Source: Cladochytrium replicatum (lineage: Eukaryota > Chytridiomycota > Chytridiomycetes > Cladochytriales > Cladochytriaceae). From it: DNA of 64,000 nt. Both the position numbers and the translations under genes were made by a program. Each line of letters opens with the position of its first letter. Position 1 is the first letter of the stretch. Shown piece by piece: positions 23,460-32,921 of the stretch. The notes under the pieces are model-generated. The model was not told the DNA's origin and made no database searches. It saw only the letters and a list, made by a program, of their open reading frames with translations. The stretch spans positions 248,001-312,000 of the forward strand of contig JAHLKD010000048.1 in assembly GCA_025526935.1 (NCBI GenBank). The letters run 5' to 3'.

Positions 23460-26400
23460 TTAGTGTTCGAGTTGGTACCTTCAATTGTCGCAATTTGAGC
23501 TTTGGAGTTCTTGATTCACTGTTTCGTTTTATGCGCGCAAATCACATTGTTTTTCTGCTCCTGACTGAAACACACCTTTTTCCTTTAGACCCGCTGCCTT
23601 CTCCAGATTTGATTTTTGACACTCGTTTTTCTCCTGGGTCATCGGGTACACGACGGGCTGGTGTGGGAGTCTTGATCAATCGCAGTCTTTGTAGAGCTTC
23701 TGATTTCCGTCTCGTTTCTAGTTATGGTGGCACCTCTCTATGGTTTACATTTCGTGGGCTTTTGGTTGGAGGGTATTATTTGCCTCCATGTGGTATTGCT
23801 CAGGACCCCTTCCTTGAAGAGTTTATTGCTTCACTTCCTCAACATGTCCCGTCGTCTCCGTGCCCTGTTCTTTTGTTGGGCGATTTCAATGCCCGTTTTT
23901 TAGCTACTGGTGATCATTCTTCAAATCGTAGGGGTAGGTTGTTTGAGCAATTTATTTCTGCCGCTAGTTTCTCTCTAGTTAAGCACCCTTCCTGTCATAA
24001 CCCCACATTTTCTTCTCGCAATGGTGACTCCATTATCGATTTGTTGTTTGTCAATCCTCTGCTTCAATGTGATCCTATTTCTTACATAGTTCATAGTCGT
24101 CTAGCCGACGGCGAGTTTATGCCTTGGGCTTCTGACCATTTTCCGGTTACAGCTGTTTTTTCTTTTGCTCCTCCCAATGCCAGCGCTCCCTCTGCTGCAC
24201 CCCCCCACAAGCGCTGGGCTGCTCATCTGTTGCGTGAACCTGCTGTCTTTCAAGCAATGGAGGATGTGGGACATTTGTTTTTTGATCCCACCCTTGCTGA
24301 TGTCAATGCTGCACTCAGTCCAATTTTAGAAGCTCCCGCCTTTGCCCAAATGTCTGTGGATGTTGCACAGGGATGTATTGACTCTGCATTGGATATTATT
24401 TTGTCCTTTGTTACTTCATGTGCTGCTTGTGTCATTGGACCCCCCAGTTTAGTTCGCCGTCGCCCTGCCCTGCCATTGTTGCCGCCGCATTTAGTGGCCT
24501 TGCGACGGAGCTACTTACTTGCTCATAAGCACTATTTATCTGTTTCTTCCTGTGATGATCCTGATCCTGGTTTAGTTGAGTATTGCCGCTTGGAGCGTGA
24601 CCGGCTATCGCGTGAGCGTGTCAAAGCTTTTCGTACTTGGTCTCTTTCTCAGCGAGCTCGAGAGGCTTCTGGCGACAATATGTTTAGTTCTTCTCCTAGT
24701 TCTTTAACCGAGGTTAGCAAAGTTCTTTCCACCGCGCGTAGGTGTCATCAACGGCGCTCAGCTGCAAGTGGTTTATTGTCTGATCCTGCCTCTTTATCTC
24801 ATTATCGCAATCACTTTGCCTCCGTTTATCAGACTCAGTTTGCACAATCCTCTGCCAGTGCAGAACACGTTCGTCTACATGCGCTGAATGATTCTGTGTC
24901 AGTTAGTGTTAGTGACTTTGTTTGTGCTATTCGTTCTTCCCCAAACAACTCTGCTCCTGGCCCAAACCATATTCCAGCAGAGTTATTTAAGCCGTTAGCT
25001 TCTGATGTTGCTATCCTTTTTGTTCAACTTTCAAACGCTATTTTCCGTTCAGGTTTGTCGCCCTCTGCCTGGAATGCTGGCTTGTTGTTACCTGTTTGGA
25101 AGAATAAGGGCTCCATTGGTGATATTAGTCAGTACCGCCCCATTACTTTAACCAATGTTGATAGAAAAATCTTTGAGCGTACCCTGCTTCCTATGCTTGT
25201 AGCTCATGTTGGTAAACTTGATCCCGCCCAAGCTGGTTTCCAGGCCAATCGTTCAGGTGTTGAGTGTGTTTTTGCATTAGATGCTACCCTTCGACGGGCT
25301 TCCCGCACTGCTCTGCCTTATTGTGTTACTTTCTTAGATATTAAAGCAGCGTATGATACTGTGCATAGGCCTCTTTTGTGGGAACGTCTTCGTCAATTTC
25401 CCAGAATTCCAAACCGTTTGATCTCTGTTTTGATGAGTATGTTTGATCGTTGTTCTTCTCAGGTTGTTATAGAGAATCGTTCTTCTGATTTGTTTTCGCT
25501 TCCACGAGGTCTTTTTCAAGGTTCTGTTTTGTCTCCGTTCTTGTACTCAGTTTTCATCAATCCTTTAGCACAGCTCCTTCGTCGTGAATCTTCTCATCTT
25601 GCTAGGTTTTCTTATAACACTCCTGTTTTCAATTCGTTGTTTTTTGCTGATGACATAGCTTTGTTTTCTGCCACCCCTGAGCAAGCCCAACGTGCATTGA
25701 AAATTTGTGAAGATTTTGCTTTAGCTTCTCATTTTGTGTTTTCACCTTCAAAGTGTGCTGTGTTATCTTCTCAACGGTTACCCACCCCCTTGAAGCTTCA
25801 TGGCTCTGCCCTCCCTGTCAAGGTTTCATTTAGATACCTTGGTCACTATTTTACTATTGCAGGGTTTGATCTTGCTGCAACTATTGATCATCGCTTAGAG
25901 AAAGCTCGTGCCTCATTGTATCTTTTTGCACCTTATGTCTCGTACTTTGGTGGGTCTGCTCCTCGTGTTGCCAGGTTGTTGTTTTTGTCTTTTATTAGAC
26001 CTTCACTTGAGTTTGGTTTAGCACTTATTCGGCCTTCCACTGCTCAGCTTCAGGTACTCGAGCGTTTTTGTTATCATGCACTGTGTCGTCTGTTTTCGAT
26101 AGCCCATACCACTTCGCGTGTTGGTTTGTTGCTGTTAGCGCAAATTCCTACTTTTGAGTTCAGGCTGAAGTACCTTCAGGCACGTATGTTTGCTCGCTGG
26201 TCTAGTGATTCCAGCCCTCTGTTACCAGCTGCTGTGTTGCAATTCTATCGGTCATCTCCAGTCGGTTATGGTTCATCTCCTTATTTTTCCGCTTGTCACA
26301 ATGATCTCATTGTTCCTATGCCTGTTGTGCTCCCACTTCATCCGTTGATGTTGCATTTTCAGTCTTTAGCTGTTGCGCATAATGGACCAATTGCAGTTTC

Positions 26401-26836
26401 GTTTGCCCCTGTCCGCAATTTGAAACTTCGCCACCCTTTGTTGCTACCCCCACACCAACATCTCCCAACAGTATGTCTTCGTTTGTTCCTGCTATATCGG
26501 CTTGGCCGCCTGTTTCCAAACCCCCGACCTTATTGTAGGAACTGTCATGATGCCCCTGAAGTGTCGCGTGCCCATGTCTCTGTGTGTCTACATTTGCGTG
26601 CTAGTTTGTCTGCTAGTTTTGATTTAGGCCCGCCTGACGATCCCCGCCTACCTCTTGACATTGCAATTGATATGCTTTCACCACGGCCTTTTTATCCTTC
26701 CCCTGCTTTTTCCCAGTGGGTTCTTGTTCTTCGTGCACTTAACCGCATTTGGTCAAACTGTCTTGGTTATGAGTTAGTTTTGTCTCCAGCTCCTGATTGT
26801 ATCTTGTCTGCTTTTGTTGATTTGGATATGCCTTAG
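23456..26836 (+). CDS. LINE ORF2: AP endonuclease and reverse transcriptase (1126 aa)
   Basis: The N-terminal apurinic-type endonuclease runs from VRVGTFNCRNLSF, with TETHLFP (metal-binding Glu), LLLGDFNARF (Asp/Asn) and ASDHFPV (catalytic His) at about residue 225. Reverse transcriptase motifs follow from about residue 540: LLPVWKNKGS, YRPITLTNVDRKIFER, QAGFQANRSG, FLDIKAAYDTVHR (first Asp), PRGLFQGSVLSPFLY, and the catalytic FFADDIAL near residue 730, then the thumb-like FRYLGHYFT. The C-terminus has a Cys/His cluster CRNCHDAPEVSRAHVSVC (CX2CX9HX3C), as in many LINEs. No RNase H motif was recognised. The start ATG at 23456 overlaps the ORF1 stop, which suggests translation by termination-reinitiation. 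Confidence 0.93.
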   Translation: MISVRVGTFNCRNLSFGVLDSLFRFMRANHIVFLLLTETHLFPLDPLPSPDLIFDTRFSPGSSGTRRAGVGVLINRSLCRASDFRLVSSYGGTSLWFTFRGLLVGGYYLPPCGIAQDPFLEEFIASLPQHVPSSPCPVLLLGDFNARFLATGDHSSNRRGRLFEQFISAASFSLVKHPSCHNPTFSSRNGDSIIDLLFVNPLLQCDPISYIVHSRLADGEFMPWASDHFPVTAVFSFAPPNASAPSAAPPHKRWAAHLLREPAVFQAMEDVGHLFFDPTLADVNAALSPILEAPAFAQMSVDVAQGCIDSALDIILSFVTSCAACVIGPPSLVRRRPALPLLPPHLVALRRSYLLAHKHYLSVSSCDDPDPGLVEYCRLERDRLSRERVKAFRTWSLSQRAREASGDNMFSSSPSSLTEVSKVLSTARRCHQRRSAASGLLSDPASLSHYRNHFASVYQTQFAQSSASAEHVRLHALNDSVSVSVSDFVCAIRSSPNNSAPGPNHIPAELFKPLASDVAILFVQLSNAIFRSGLSPSAWNAGLLLPVWKNKGSIGDISQYRPITLTNVDRKIFERTLLPMLVAHVGKLDPAQAGFQANRSGVECVFALDATLRRASRTALPYCVTFLDIKAAYDTVHRPLLWERLRQFPRIPNRLISVLMSMFDRCSSQVVIENRSSDLFSLPRGLFQGSVLSPFLYSVFINPLAQLLRRESSHLARFSYNTPVFNSLFFADDIALFSATPEQAQRALKICEDFALASHFVFSPSKCAVLSSQRLPTPLKLHGSALPVKVSFRYLGHYFTIAGFDLAATIDHRLEKARASLYLFAPYVSYFGGSAPRVARLLFLSFIRPSLEFGLALIRPSTAQLQVLERFCYHALCRLFSIAHTTSRVGLLLLAQIPTFEFRLKYLQARMFARWSSDSSPLLPAAVLQFYRSSPVGYGSSPYFSACHNDLIVPMPVVLPLHPLMLHFQSLAVAHNGPIAVSFAPVRNLKLRHPLLLPPHQHLPTVCLRLFLLYRLGRLFPNPRPYCRNCHDAPEVSRAHVSVCLHLRASLSASFDLGPPDDPRLPLDIAIDMLSPRPFYPSPAFSQWVLVLRALNRIWSNCLGYELVLSPAPDCILSAFVDLDMP

Positions 26837-27002
26837 TGTTTAGAAACATTTTACTTTTCCTACGGCTCGCACGGCTCCCCATGTGCTGCCAATTTACGTG
26901 TATTTTTACACTTGTATTTGGATTTTGCACCAGCGGGTGATATGTATTGGTTGGACAATAAATACATATTATGAAGTTCAAAAAAAAAAAAAAAAAAAAA
27001 AA

Positions 27003-28514
27003 CTTTCTTCTGATTTGTTTTTCCTTGCACGAGGTCTTTTTCAAGGTTCTGTTTTGTCTCCGTTCTTGTACTCAGTTTTCATCAATCCTTTAGCACAGCT
27101 CCTTCGTCGTGAATCTTCTCATCTTGCTAGGTTTTCTTATAACACTCCTGTTTTCAATTCGTTGTTTTTTGCTGATGACATAGCTTTGTTTTCTGCCACC
27201 CCTGAGCAGGCCCAACGTGCATTGAAAATTTGTGAAGATTTTGCTTTAGCTTCTCATTTTGTGTTTTCACCTTCAAAGTGTGCTGTGTTATCTTCTCAAC
27301 GGTTACCCACCCCCTTGAAGCTTCATGGCTCGGCCCTCCCTGTAGAGGTTTCATTTAGATACCTTGGTCACTATTTTACTATTGAAGGGTTTGATCTTGC
27401 TGCAACTATTGATCATCGCTTAGAGAAAGCTCGTGCCTCATTGTATCTTTTTGCACCTTATGTCTCGTACTTTGGTGGGTCTGCTCCTCGTGTTGCCAGG
27501 TTGTTGTTTTTGTCTTTTATTAGACCTTCACTTGAGTTTGGTTTAGCACTTATTCGGCCTTCCACTGCTCAGCTTCAGGTACTCGAGCGTTTTTGTTATC
27601 ATGCACTGTGTCGTCTGTTTTCGCTAGCCCATACCACTTCGCGTGTTGGTTTGTTGCTGTTAGCGCAAATTCCTACTTTTGAGTTCAGGCTGAAGTACCT
27701 TCAGGCACGCATGTTTGCTCGCTGGTCTAGTGATTCCAGCCCTCTGTTACCAGCTGCTGTGTTGCAATTCTATCAGTCATCTCCAGTCGGTTATGGTTCA
27801 TCTCCTTATTTTTCCGCTTGTCACAATGATCTCATTGTTCCTATGCCTGTTGTGCCCCCACTTCATCCGTTGATGTTGCATTTTCAGTCTTTAGCTGTTG
27901 CGCATAATGGACCAATTGCAGTTTCGTTTGCCCCTGTCCGCAATTTGAAACTTCGCCACCCTTTGTTGCTACCCCCACACCAACATCTCCCAACAGTATG
28001 TCTTCGTTTGTTCCTGCTATATCGGCTTGGCCGCCTGTTTCCAAACCCCCGACCTTATTGTAGGAACTGTCATGATGCCCCTGAAGTGTCGCGTGCCCAT
28101 GTCTCTGTGTGTCTACATTTGCGTGCTAGTTTGTCTGCTAGTTTTGATCTAGGCCCGCCTGATGATCCCCGCCTACCTCTTGACATTGCAATTGATATGC
28201 TTTCACCACGGCCTTTTTATCCTTCCCCTGCTTTTTCCCAGTGGGTTCTTGTTCTTCGTGCACTTAACCGCATTTGGTCAAACTGTCTTGGTTATGAGTT
28301 AGTTTTGTCTCCAGCTCCTGATTGTATCTTGTCTGCTTTTGTTGATTTGGATATGCCTTAGTGTTTTGAAACATTTTACTTTTCCTACGGCTCGCACGGC
28401 TCCCCATGTGCTGCCAATTTACATGTATTTTTACACTTGTATTTGGATTTTGCACCAGCGGGTGATATGTATTGGTTGGACAATAAATACATATTATGAA
28501 GTTCAAAAAAAAAA
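27003..28514 (+). mobile_element. LINE copy B, 5'-truncated
   Basis: Begins directly after the poly(A) of copy A and corresponds to copy A from about 25480 to its end. It carries the C-terminal part of ORF2 from the reverse transcriptase motif RGLFQGSVLSPF to the stop at 28361, the full 3' untranslated region with the hairpin, and a 10-nt poly(A) (28505-28514). Only about seven amino-acid differences from copy A were seen over some 450 residues, and about two base differences in the 3' untranslated region, so the copies are recent relatives. 5' truncation is the usual outcome of incomplete target-primed reverse transcription. An ORF that opens in the tail of copy A and reads through the poly(A) into this copy is accidental. 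Confidence 0.9.
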
Positions 28515-28912
28515 CTCTCTCTCTCGCTCTAAAATCAATGCCGCCTCCCAGCGCTCCGCATGTGCAGCCGCCTGATGCGCCGCATGCCGCACCCCCCGCT
28601 GTGCCCCCTGATGGACTTTCTGGTGGCACCGTGATTTTTGTGGCCTGTTCGCGCCCCGTGCCTCTTCTGTTGAAAATTCCGCTCCACAGCTTCCATTCTC
28701 TGCTCCTGCCTCTCCAATTCACTGGGCTGATGATGTGAATATGGCGGAGGATGAAAATGCCAAATCACGTGACTTCCAATCACGTGACCAACACGCCAAA
28801 AGACCTGCTGGACATGAGTTGCCCCGTGGTCGCTCCCGTTCTTGTTCCCGATCACATCTGCCCGGTGTCCAGGTTCTTGCTGCTGTGGCTGCTCCCTCAA
28901 GTGTTGCATCTT
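28515..28912 (+). mobile_element. LINE copy C, 5' fragment only
   Basis: Follows the poly(A) of copy B directly with a CT tract (28515-28530), then AAAATCA and the ORF1 start at 28538. It matches copy A from 21982 to about 22448, with a 12-nt deletion in the Pro/Ala run, further substitutions and a 1-nt loss near 28655 that breaks ORF1. Similarity stops at about 28912 (GTGTTGCATCT), so the whole 3' part, including the tail, is missing. LINEs normally lose their 5' ends, so this shape points to a later deletion or recombination. It is more diverged from copy A than copy B is. Confidence 0.88.
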
Positions 28913-28916
28913 GAAG

Positions 28917-28992
28917 CCTCAAATTCTTGAGAAACACTTCATAATATAGAACATCCTCAAATTCTTGTGAAACATTTCATAATGTATAACAT
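28917..28992. repeat. 38-bp tandem duplication at the LINE fragment border
   Basis: Two 38-bp units (28917-28954 and 28955-28992) starting CCTCAAATTCTTG and ending near ATAACAT or AGAACAT, with about five differences. It abuts the broken 3' border of LINE copy C. The 270 bp from here to the WDR34 stop hold nothing else recognisable. Confidence 0.75.
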
Positions 28993-29264
28993 TCTAGCAG
29001 TTAATGCAGTTAAGGCACACAGCAAAAGGATCAAGTAACACTGCTCATTGCAATAGTCTTGACTTGTTTATCAGGAACACTCTTCAACCAACCACTGTGA
29101 CAATACATATCATTTTTGCTTGTGCTGTACATAGGAGCCCCTGTCCATTTTTGAATCTCTGCCACTTAATGACGGCACTGCCAAGTTGCATGCATCTTTT
29201 ATCAACTCTTTCAAATGCAATAAAAATGATTTTTGAATTGATTAGGAATCATACTTCAATTTGC

Positions 29265-31388
29265 TTAAATTGCCCACTTTTCCAAAGATGTCCATGATTT
29301 TGTGTTTCCCACCGAAACTTTTGTGCTCATCCTCCAGATCCGAGCAACACCAGCAATATCACCTACTGCTAAACAATCTGCTTTAAGTGGATTAAACTGC
29401 AAAACCGAGATAGGTGCAGAGCCTGAAGGCATGAGAAACTTTTCAACTGGCAGCATCACACGATGCTTTGCAAATCTTAAGTTTATCTGCTGCAAAGGAT
29501 AATTTTTTCATGCTTACCGACAGATCAAATATGTATACGTTCCCATCAGCTGAGCCGACTGCAAACACAGTTGGATGGGACAGTGACCATTGGACAGATT
29601 TTAATGGATAAGAGGAGGGCTCAATTGTTTTCAATGGCTTAGTCTGGCGGAAACGATTCGGTTTTAGAGAGGGCAAGCGTAAAAAGAGCAGACTACCTGG
29701 AGCATATTATAAAGACGAACAGTGTAGTCCGACGAGCATGAAAGGAATAAGTTACGTTGAACTGGAGAGAACGATAATCCCTGAACGGGACCAATGTGTG
29801 GTGAATATGCAAATAAGACAAGGATGCTGGCTTAAGAGGCAGCATTAGAAACAAGCAATTGCATCCAGATTCTTAACAAATGTACCAAGCGCATCTGAAG
29901 ATACACGAATGCGATCAAGCTGGCACTTAAAGATGTAGCCACTATCTGTTCCAATGATCATCTGTTCATTCTTTTCCAGAGTCAGTGTTGCAGTGGTTGC
30001 TTTCCCATTTGGTTATATGAATCAACTATGCTGGAGAGATTTTCAATATACCTCCTATCCTTGTGTCTGTCTTTGCTCCTCCATGGCGAAGTGAAGAAGG
30101 CACATGAGATAAAGATAATGTGCCACTTTTGTGCCACATGATGAATGACAAGGTTGTATAATCAGAAACATAATGCCCACCTCCCAATGGGTTTTTGGAG
30201 TTGATTAGACATGTCCCATAATAATATCTTCCCATCTGACCCAACGCTTAGAATCTAATGGAAGAAAATTTACTTGCCAGTCTCTGTTTGGCTTGTCAGT
30301 TGTACCTGGGTTTCCCGTTTTGGCCCATCCACCCATAAAATCTGTAATCAACTGATTACAACAGCCTGAAATATTTCACTTATTAAGAGTACCTTTGAGA
30401 TTGGCTCGCAATGAGTACTTGATTCGATCTTGGAAGATCCGATTAGGGAGCACTCCTTATCATCGGTCTCGTACAATAACACCTCGCCTAGACAACAAGA
30501 ATGGTTTGAACATAATAAGCTGCGATGACACAATCATGCTTTTTCATACCTGCGAATGTTCCAACGGCAAGCAATGTCCTTCGTGATGGATGAAAGCTCA
30601 AAACTGTAACACAAGTCTTGGAAGAAAAATATGGGGTTCTGTTCGACACGAATGTTGGTTTCTGAGTTACCTGCGTCTCGAAGCTGAAAAGCGGCGGCTC
30701 GTTCGTAGAATCGGATCTTTCCCGACCCACTCTGAACCCACAAACCAAACCTTCATGTGCACACCACGCCTCGTGATCTTTCTTGCCGTAACTAAACCAC
30801 CTTCAACTTCGATCCTCGTGGACAGTTTTCGCTCGCTACTCACCCTGCAGCTAATATTGACCCCGATGCGTTCCATGCGATATCCACAATCTCCAACGCA
30901 AGACTCTTGGCATTCCGCGGGGTTTGGATTGCCCGGACCATGGAAACGCTTTCGACATTGTCCTCCCAGGATACCTGCCAGCCTTTAAAACCCAAAGTTA
31001 TCATTAAGATTTATTTTACGGAGATGTTTTGGACCGTTGAAGGCTTTCGAGGTTAAGTTTGCAAGGAGCTGTTTGGACGTGATCTTCTCCACGCGACTCA
31101 GGAACGAAACGAGGCTGGCTTCGTCGACATCGATTTTTGAGATTTTGGGGCTCACGCTCTCTGTCTGTGTCTTTTTTTTTGGGATGATGAGCAATTTGGA
31201 AGGAAGAGATTTTGGAGGGGTTTTGGGCAACTCACTTTGATGGTGTGATTCTCAACCGATTGATTGCACGCGTCGGATGTGGATATTGTTTTTGTTTGTG
31301 TGTAGTATTCGCTCATTGGTTTCTTTTTTTGCCATGTCGACGGAATCTCCGTGCTTGCCGCCGTGGAGTCTGAAAACAAAGTGTTCAT
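29265..31388 (-). CDS. DYNC2I2: WDR34-like dynein-2 intermediate chain (intraflagellar transport)
   Basis: WD40 protein whose order of landmarks follows WDR34/DYNC2I2. The N-terminus from 31388 (MNTLFSDSTAASTEIPSTWQ, then YTQTKTISTSDA) resembles the VPSQW...SCQTASIATASA region of the family. Next comes VDEASLVSFLSRVEKI, like the LAAFLRRVEAMV segment that precedes the light-chain-binding part. WD repeats follow: VLSFHPSRRTLLAVGTFAG with EVLLYET (about 30600-30490), a repeat ending KILWV/ILRV-like (about 30350), VQWSLSHPTVFAVGSADGN with YIFDL (about 29560) and LQFNPLKADCLAVGDIAG with RIWRM (about 29370). The protein powers retrograde intraflagellar transport at the flagellum. One intron at about 29492-29519 is only 28 nt. 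The stop is at 29265. Roughly ten exons; borders are approximate. Confidence 0.8.
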
Positions 31389-31499
31389 TTCAACAAACGC
31401 GAAAGCACGTGACTGCCTGAAACTTTGATCGATGACAAGAAATAATGTGCCGATCATGTTATTTTAACCTCGGCCATATTCAAATTGATGTTCTTAATT

Positions 31500-32834
31500 T
31501 CATTCCTTGCGGTTCATCCGCACACTGCTCACAATATGCCACTTTTTAAAGTTCACCGTCTTCTTCCCCTTGGTCTTCCATCCCCACGGCGACCTCGGTG
31601 CCTTCCCTCCTTTGCTCTTCCTCCCTCCTCCGTGAGGGTGATCGAAAGGACTCATCGCAATACCCCTTACAGCGGGCCTCCACCCCTTCCGCCTGCGCGC
31701 TCCAGCTTTGCCCCACACCCTCTGCCCATGGTTCGCGTTCCCCATCGCCCCGATCGTCGCGACGCAGTCCATGTGGATCAGGCGGACCTCTTTGGACGAG
31801 AGCCTGACTTGCGCGTACGGCGCGTTGGCGGTCGAGATGAGTTGCGCGTAGGTGCCTGCGGATCGGCAGAGGACGGCGGGTCCGTGGGGTTGGAGCGAGA
31901 TGCAGGAGATGATGGTGCCCACTGGGATGTCAGCGAGTCGGAGGCAGTTGCCGGCGCGGACCATCTGTGCCTTGGAGAACATCTTTTCTTTGGATTTCGC
32001 TTCCGCCTTTATTGTGTTGGTTTGTATCGAGGATGACCCAGGACCTCCGCCGGAGATAAAATCAACGAGCGCCTGCGCAGACTGAGCTTCGGTCACAGTT
32101 GACGCAGCAGTCGACTCTTCCGCCGAATTCTCGACGCTTTCAAGTTGTTCGACTTCCTCTTCCTGTTTGTTTTCCGGAATCCCTTGCCTCCACGAATATA
32201 ACACGTCCCCGACTTTCACATCCCCCTGCCTCAACACATACGAGAACTCGTTTGTTGACAATGATCGCAACAACGCAAGCTCCGCGCTCCTGTTTGGATC
32301 ATACTCGAGCCTCACGACTTCGTGTCCTCCAGGTGTCCTCCTGAAGAAATCCACCTTCCTCAAACGCTTCTTATGTCCACCTCCACGATGCCGCGTCGTG
32401 ATCCTCCCAGTATTATTCCTCCCACCGGTGCCCCGTTTTCCGACCGAAAGCCGCCGAACCGCAGTCCCCTTCCACAGATGGAAACGGGTGGGGTGCCGAC
32501 GGTGTCGAGTCCCTGGAGTGACGTTCTTGTAGATCTTCATGTCGCCGACGACTTTCCAAAACTTGTTCTCGAGGGTCGGGCCACTGCGCTTTGGAAGCAC
32601 GATGCCTTTCTTTGCGAGCTCATCGATGTGTCGGAAGTATCGCTTTTGGGCCTTGGTCACACCTTTGACTGTCGTACGGTGCCGGACAGCACCAAGGGAA
32701 TTGAGTGGCGTTGGCTTTAGCGATAATGGGGCATGAGCAACCCGCAAAAGCGGTGACTGCCTTGCGACTTCGAGCAGGCTACGGCGACCAAACGCGAGCA
32801 TTTTATTTCGCGATCCGGGTAACAAAGTCTGCAT
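31500..32834 (-). CDS. MRPL2: Mitochondrial large-subunit ribosomal protein uL2m
   Basis: Single-exon gene, about 444 residues from the ATG at 32834 (MQTLLPGSRNKMLAFGRRSL); the basic N-terminus fits a mitochondrial presequence. The uL2 signatures are GKRGTGGRNNTGRITTRHRG, HKKRLRKVDFFRR, IGAMGNANHGQRVWGKAGAR and the peptidyl-transferase-proximal DHPHGGGRKSKGG, ending in a basic tail. It binds 23S-type rRNA in the mitoribosome core. Between the two uL2 halves there is an acidic, Ser/Thr-rich insert of about 70 residues (around ENKQEEEVEQLESVENSAEE) absent from bacterial uL2. The gene sits 111 bp upstream of WDR34 and 87 bp downstream of the histidine phosphatase on the same strand. Confidence 0.95.
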   Translation of the reverse strand: MQTLLPGSRNKMLAFGRRSLLEVARQSPLLRVAHAPLSLKPTPLNSLGAVRHRTTVKGVTKAQKRYFRHIDELAKKGIVLPKRSGPTLENKFWKVVGDMKIYKNVTPGTRHRRHPTRFHLWKGTAVRRLSVGKRGTGGRNNTGRITTRHRGGGHKKRLRKVDFFRRTPGGHEVVRLEYDPNRSAELALLRSLSTNEFSYVLRQGDVKVGDVLYSWRQGIPENKQEEEVEQLESVENSAEESTAASTVTEAQSAQALVDFISGGGPGSSSIQTNTIKAEAKSKEKMFSKAQMVRAGNCLRLADIPVGTIISCISLQPHGPAVLCRSAGTYAQLISTANAPYAQVRLSSKEVRLIHMDCVATIGAMGNANHGQRVWGKAGARRRKGWRPAVRGIAMSPFDHPHGGGRKSKGGKAPRSPWGWKTKGKKTVNFKKWHIVSSVRMNRKE

Positions 32835-32921
32835 AGGCACTGCCACATTGAGTGTTCATTAAAACAACCAAAAAAAGGGAGCAAGTGCAAATCAAAAATA
32901 ACAGAGCCATAGCTAACATAA

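Larger units (their letters stand above)
21982..27002 (+). mobile_element. Non-LTR retrotransposon (LINE), copy A, apparently complete
   Basis: About 5 kb. It starts with a (CT)n tract (21982-22043) and a short (CA)n, then AAAATCA and ORF1 (22062-23459), ORF2 (23456-26836), a 143-bp 3' untranslated region and a poly(A) of about 23 nt (26980-27002). The 3' untranslated region contains a 9-bp perfect hairpin, ATATGTATT (26940-26948) with AATACATAT (26961-26969). Both ORFs are open throughout and ORF2 keeps the endonuclease and reverse transcriptase catalytic motifs, so the element may be functional. It is an APE-type LINE; the clade (Tad, I or L1-like) needs a tree. Orientation is the same as the SINE upstream and the partial copies downstream. 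Confidence 0.9.

Noticed and set aside
26883-28361. 492-codon ORF that could pass for a separate protein
   Set aside because: It opens in the 3' tail of LINE A, reads through the poly(A) as Lys codons and enters LINE B. It is a chance fusion at the element junction.
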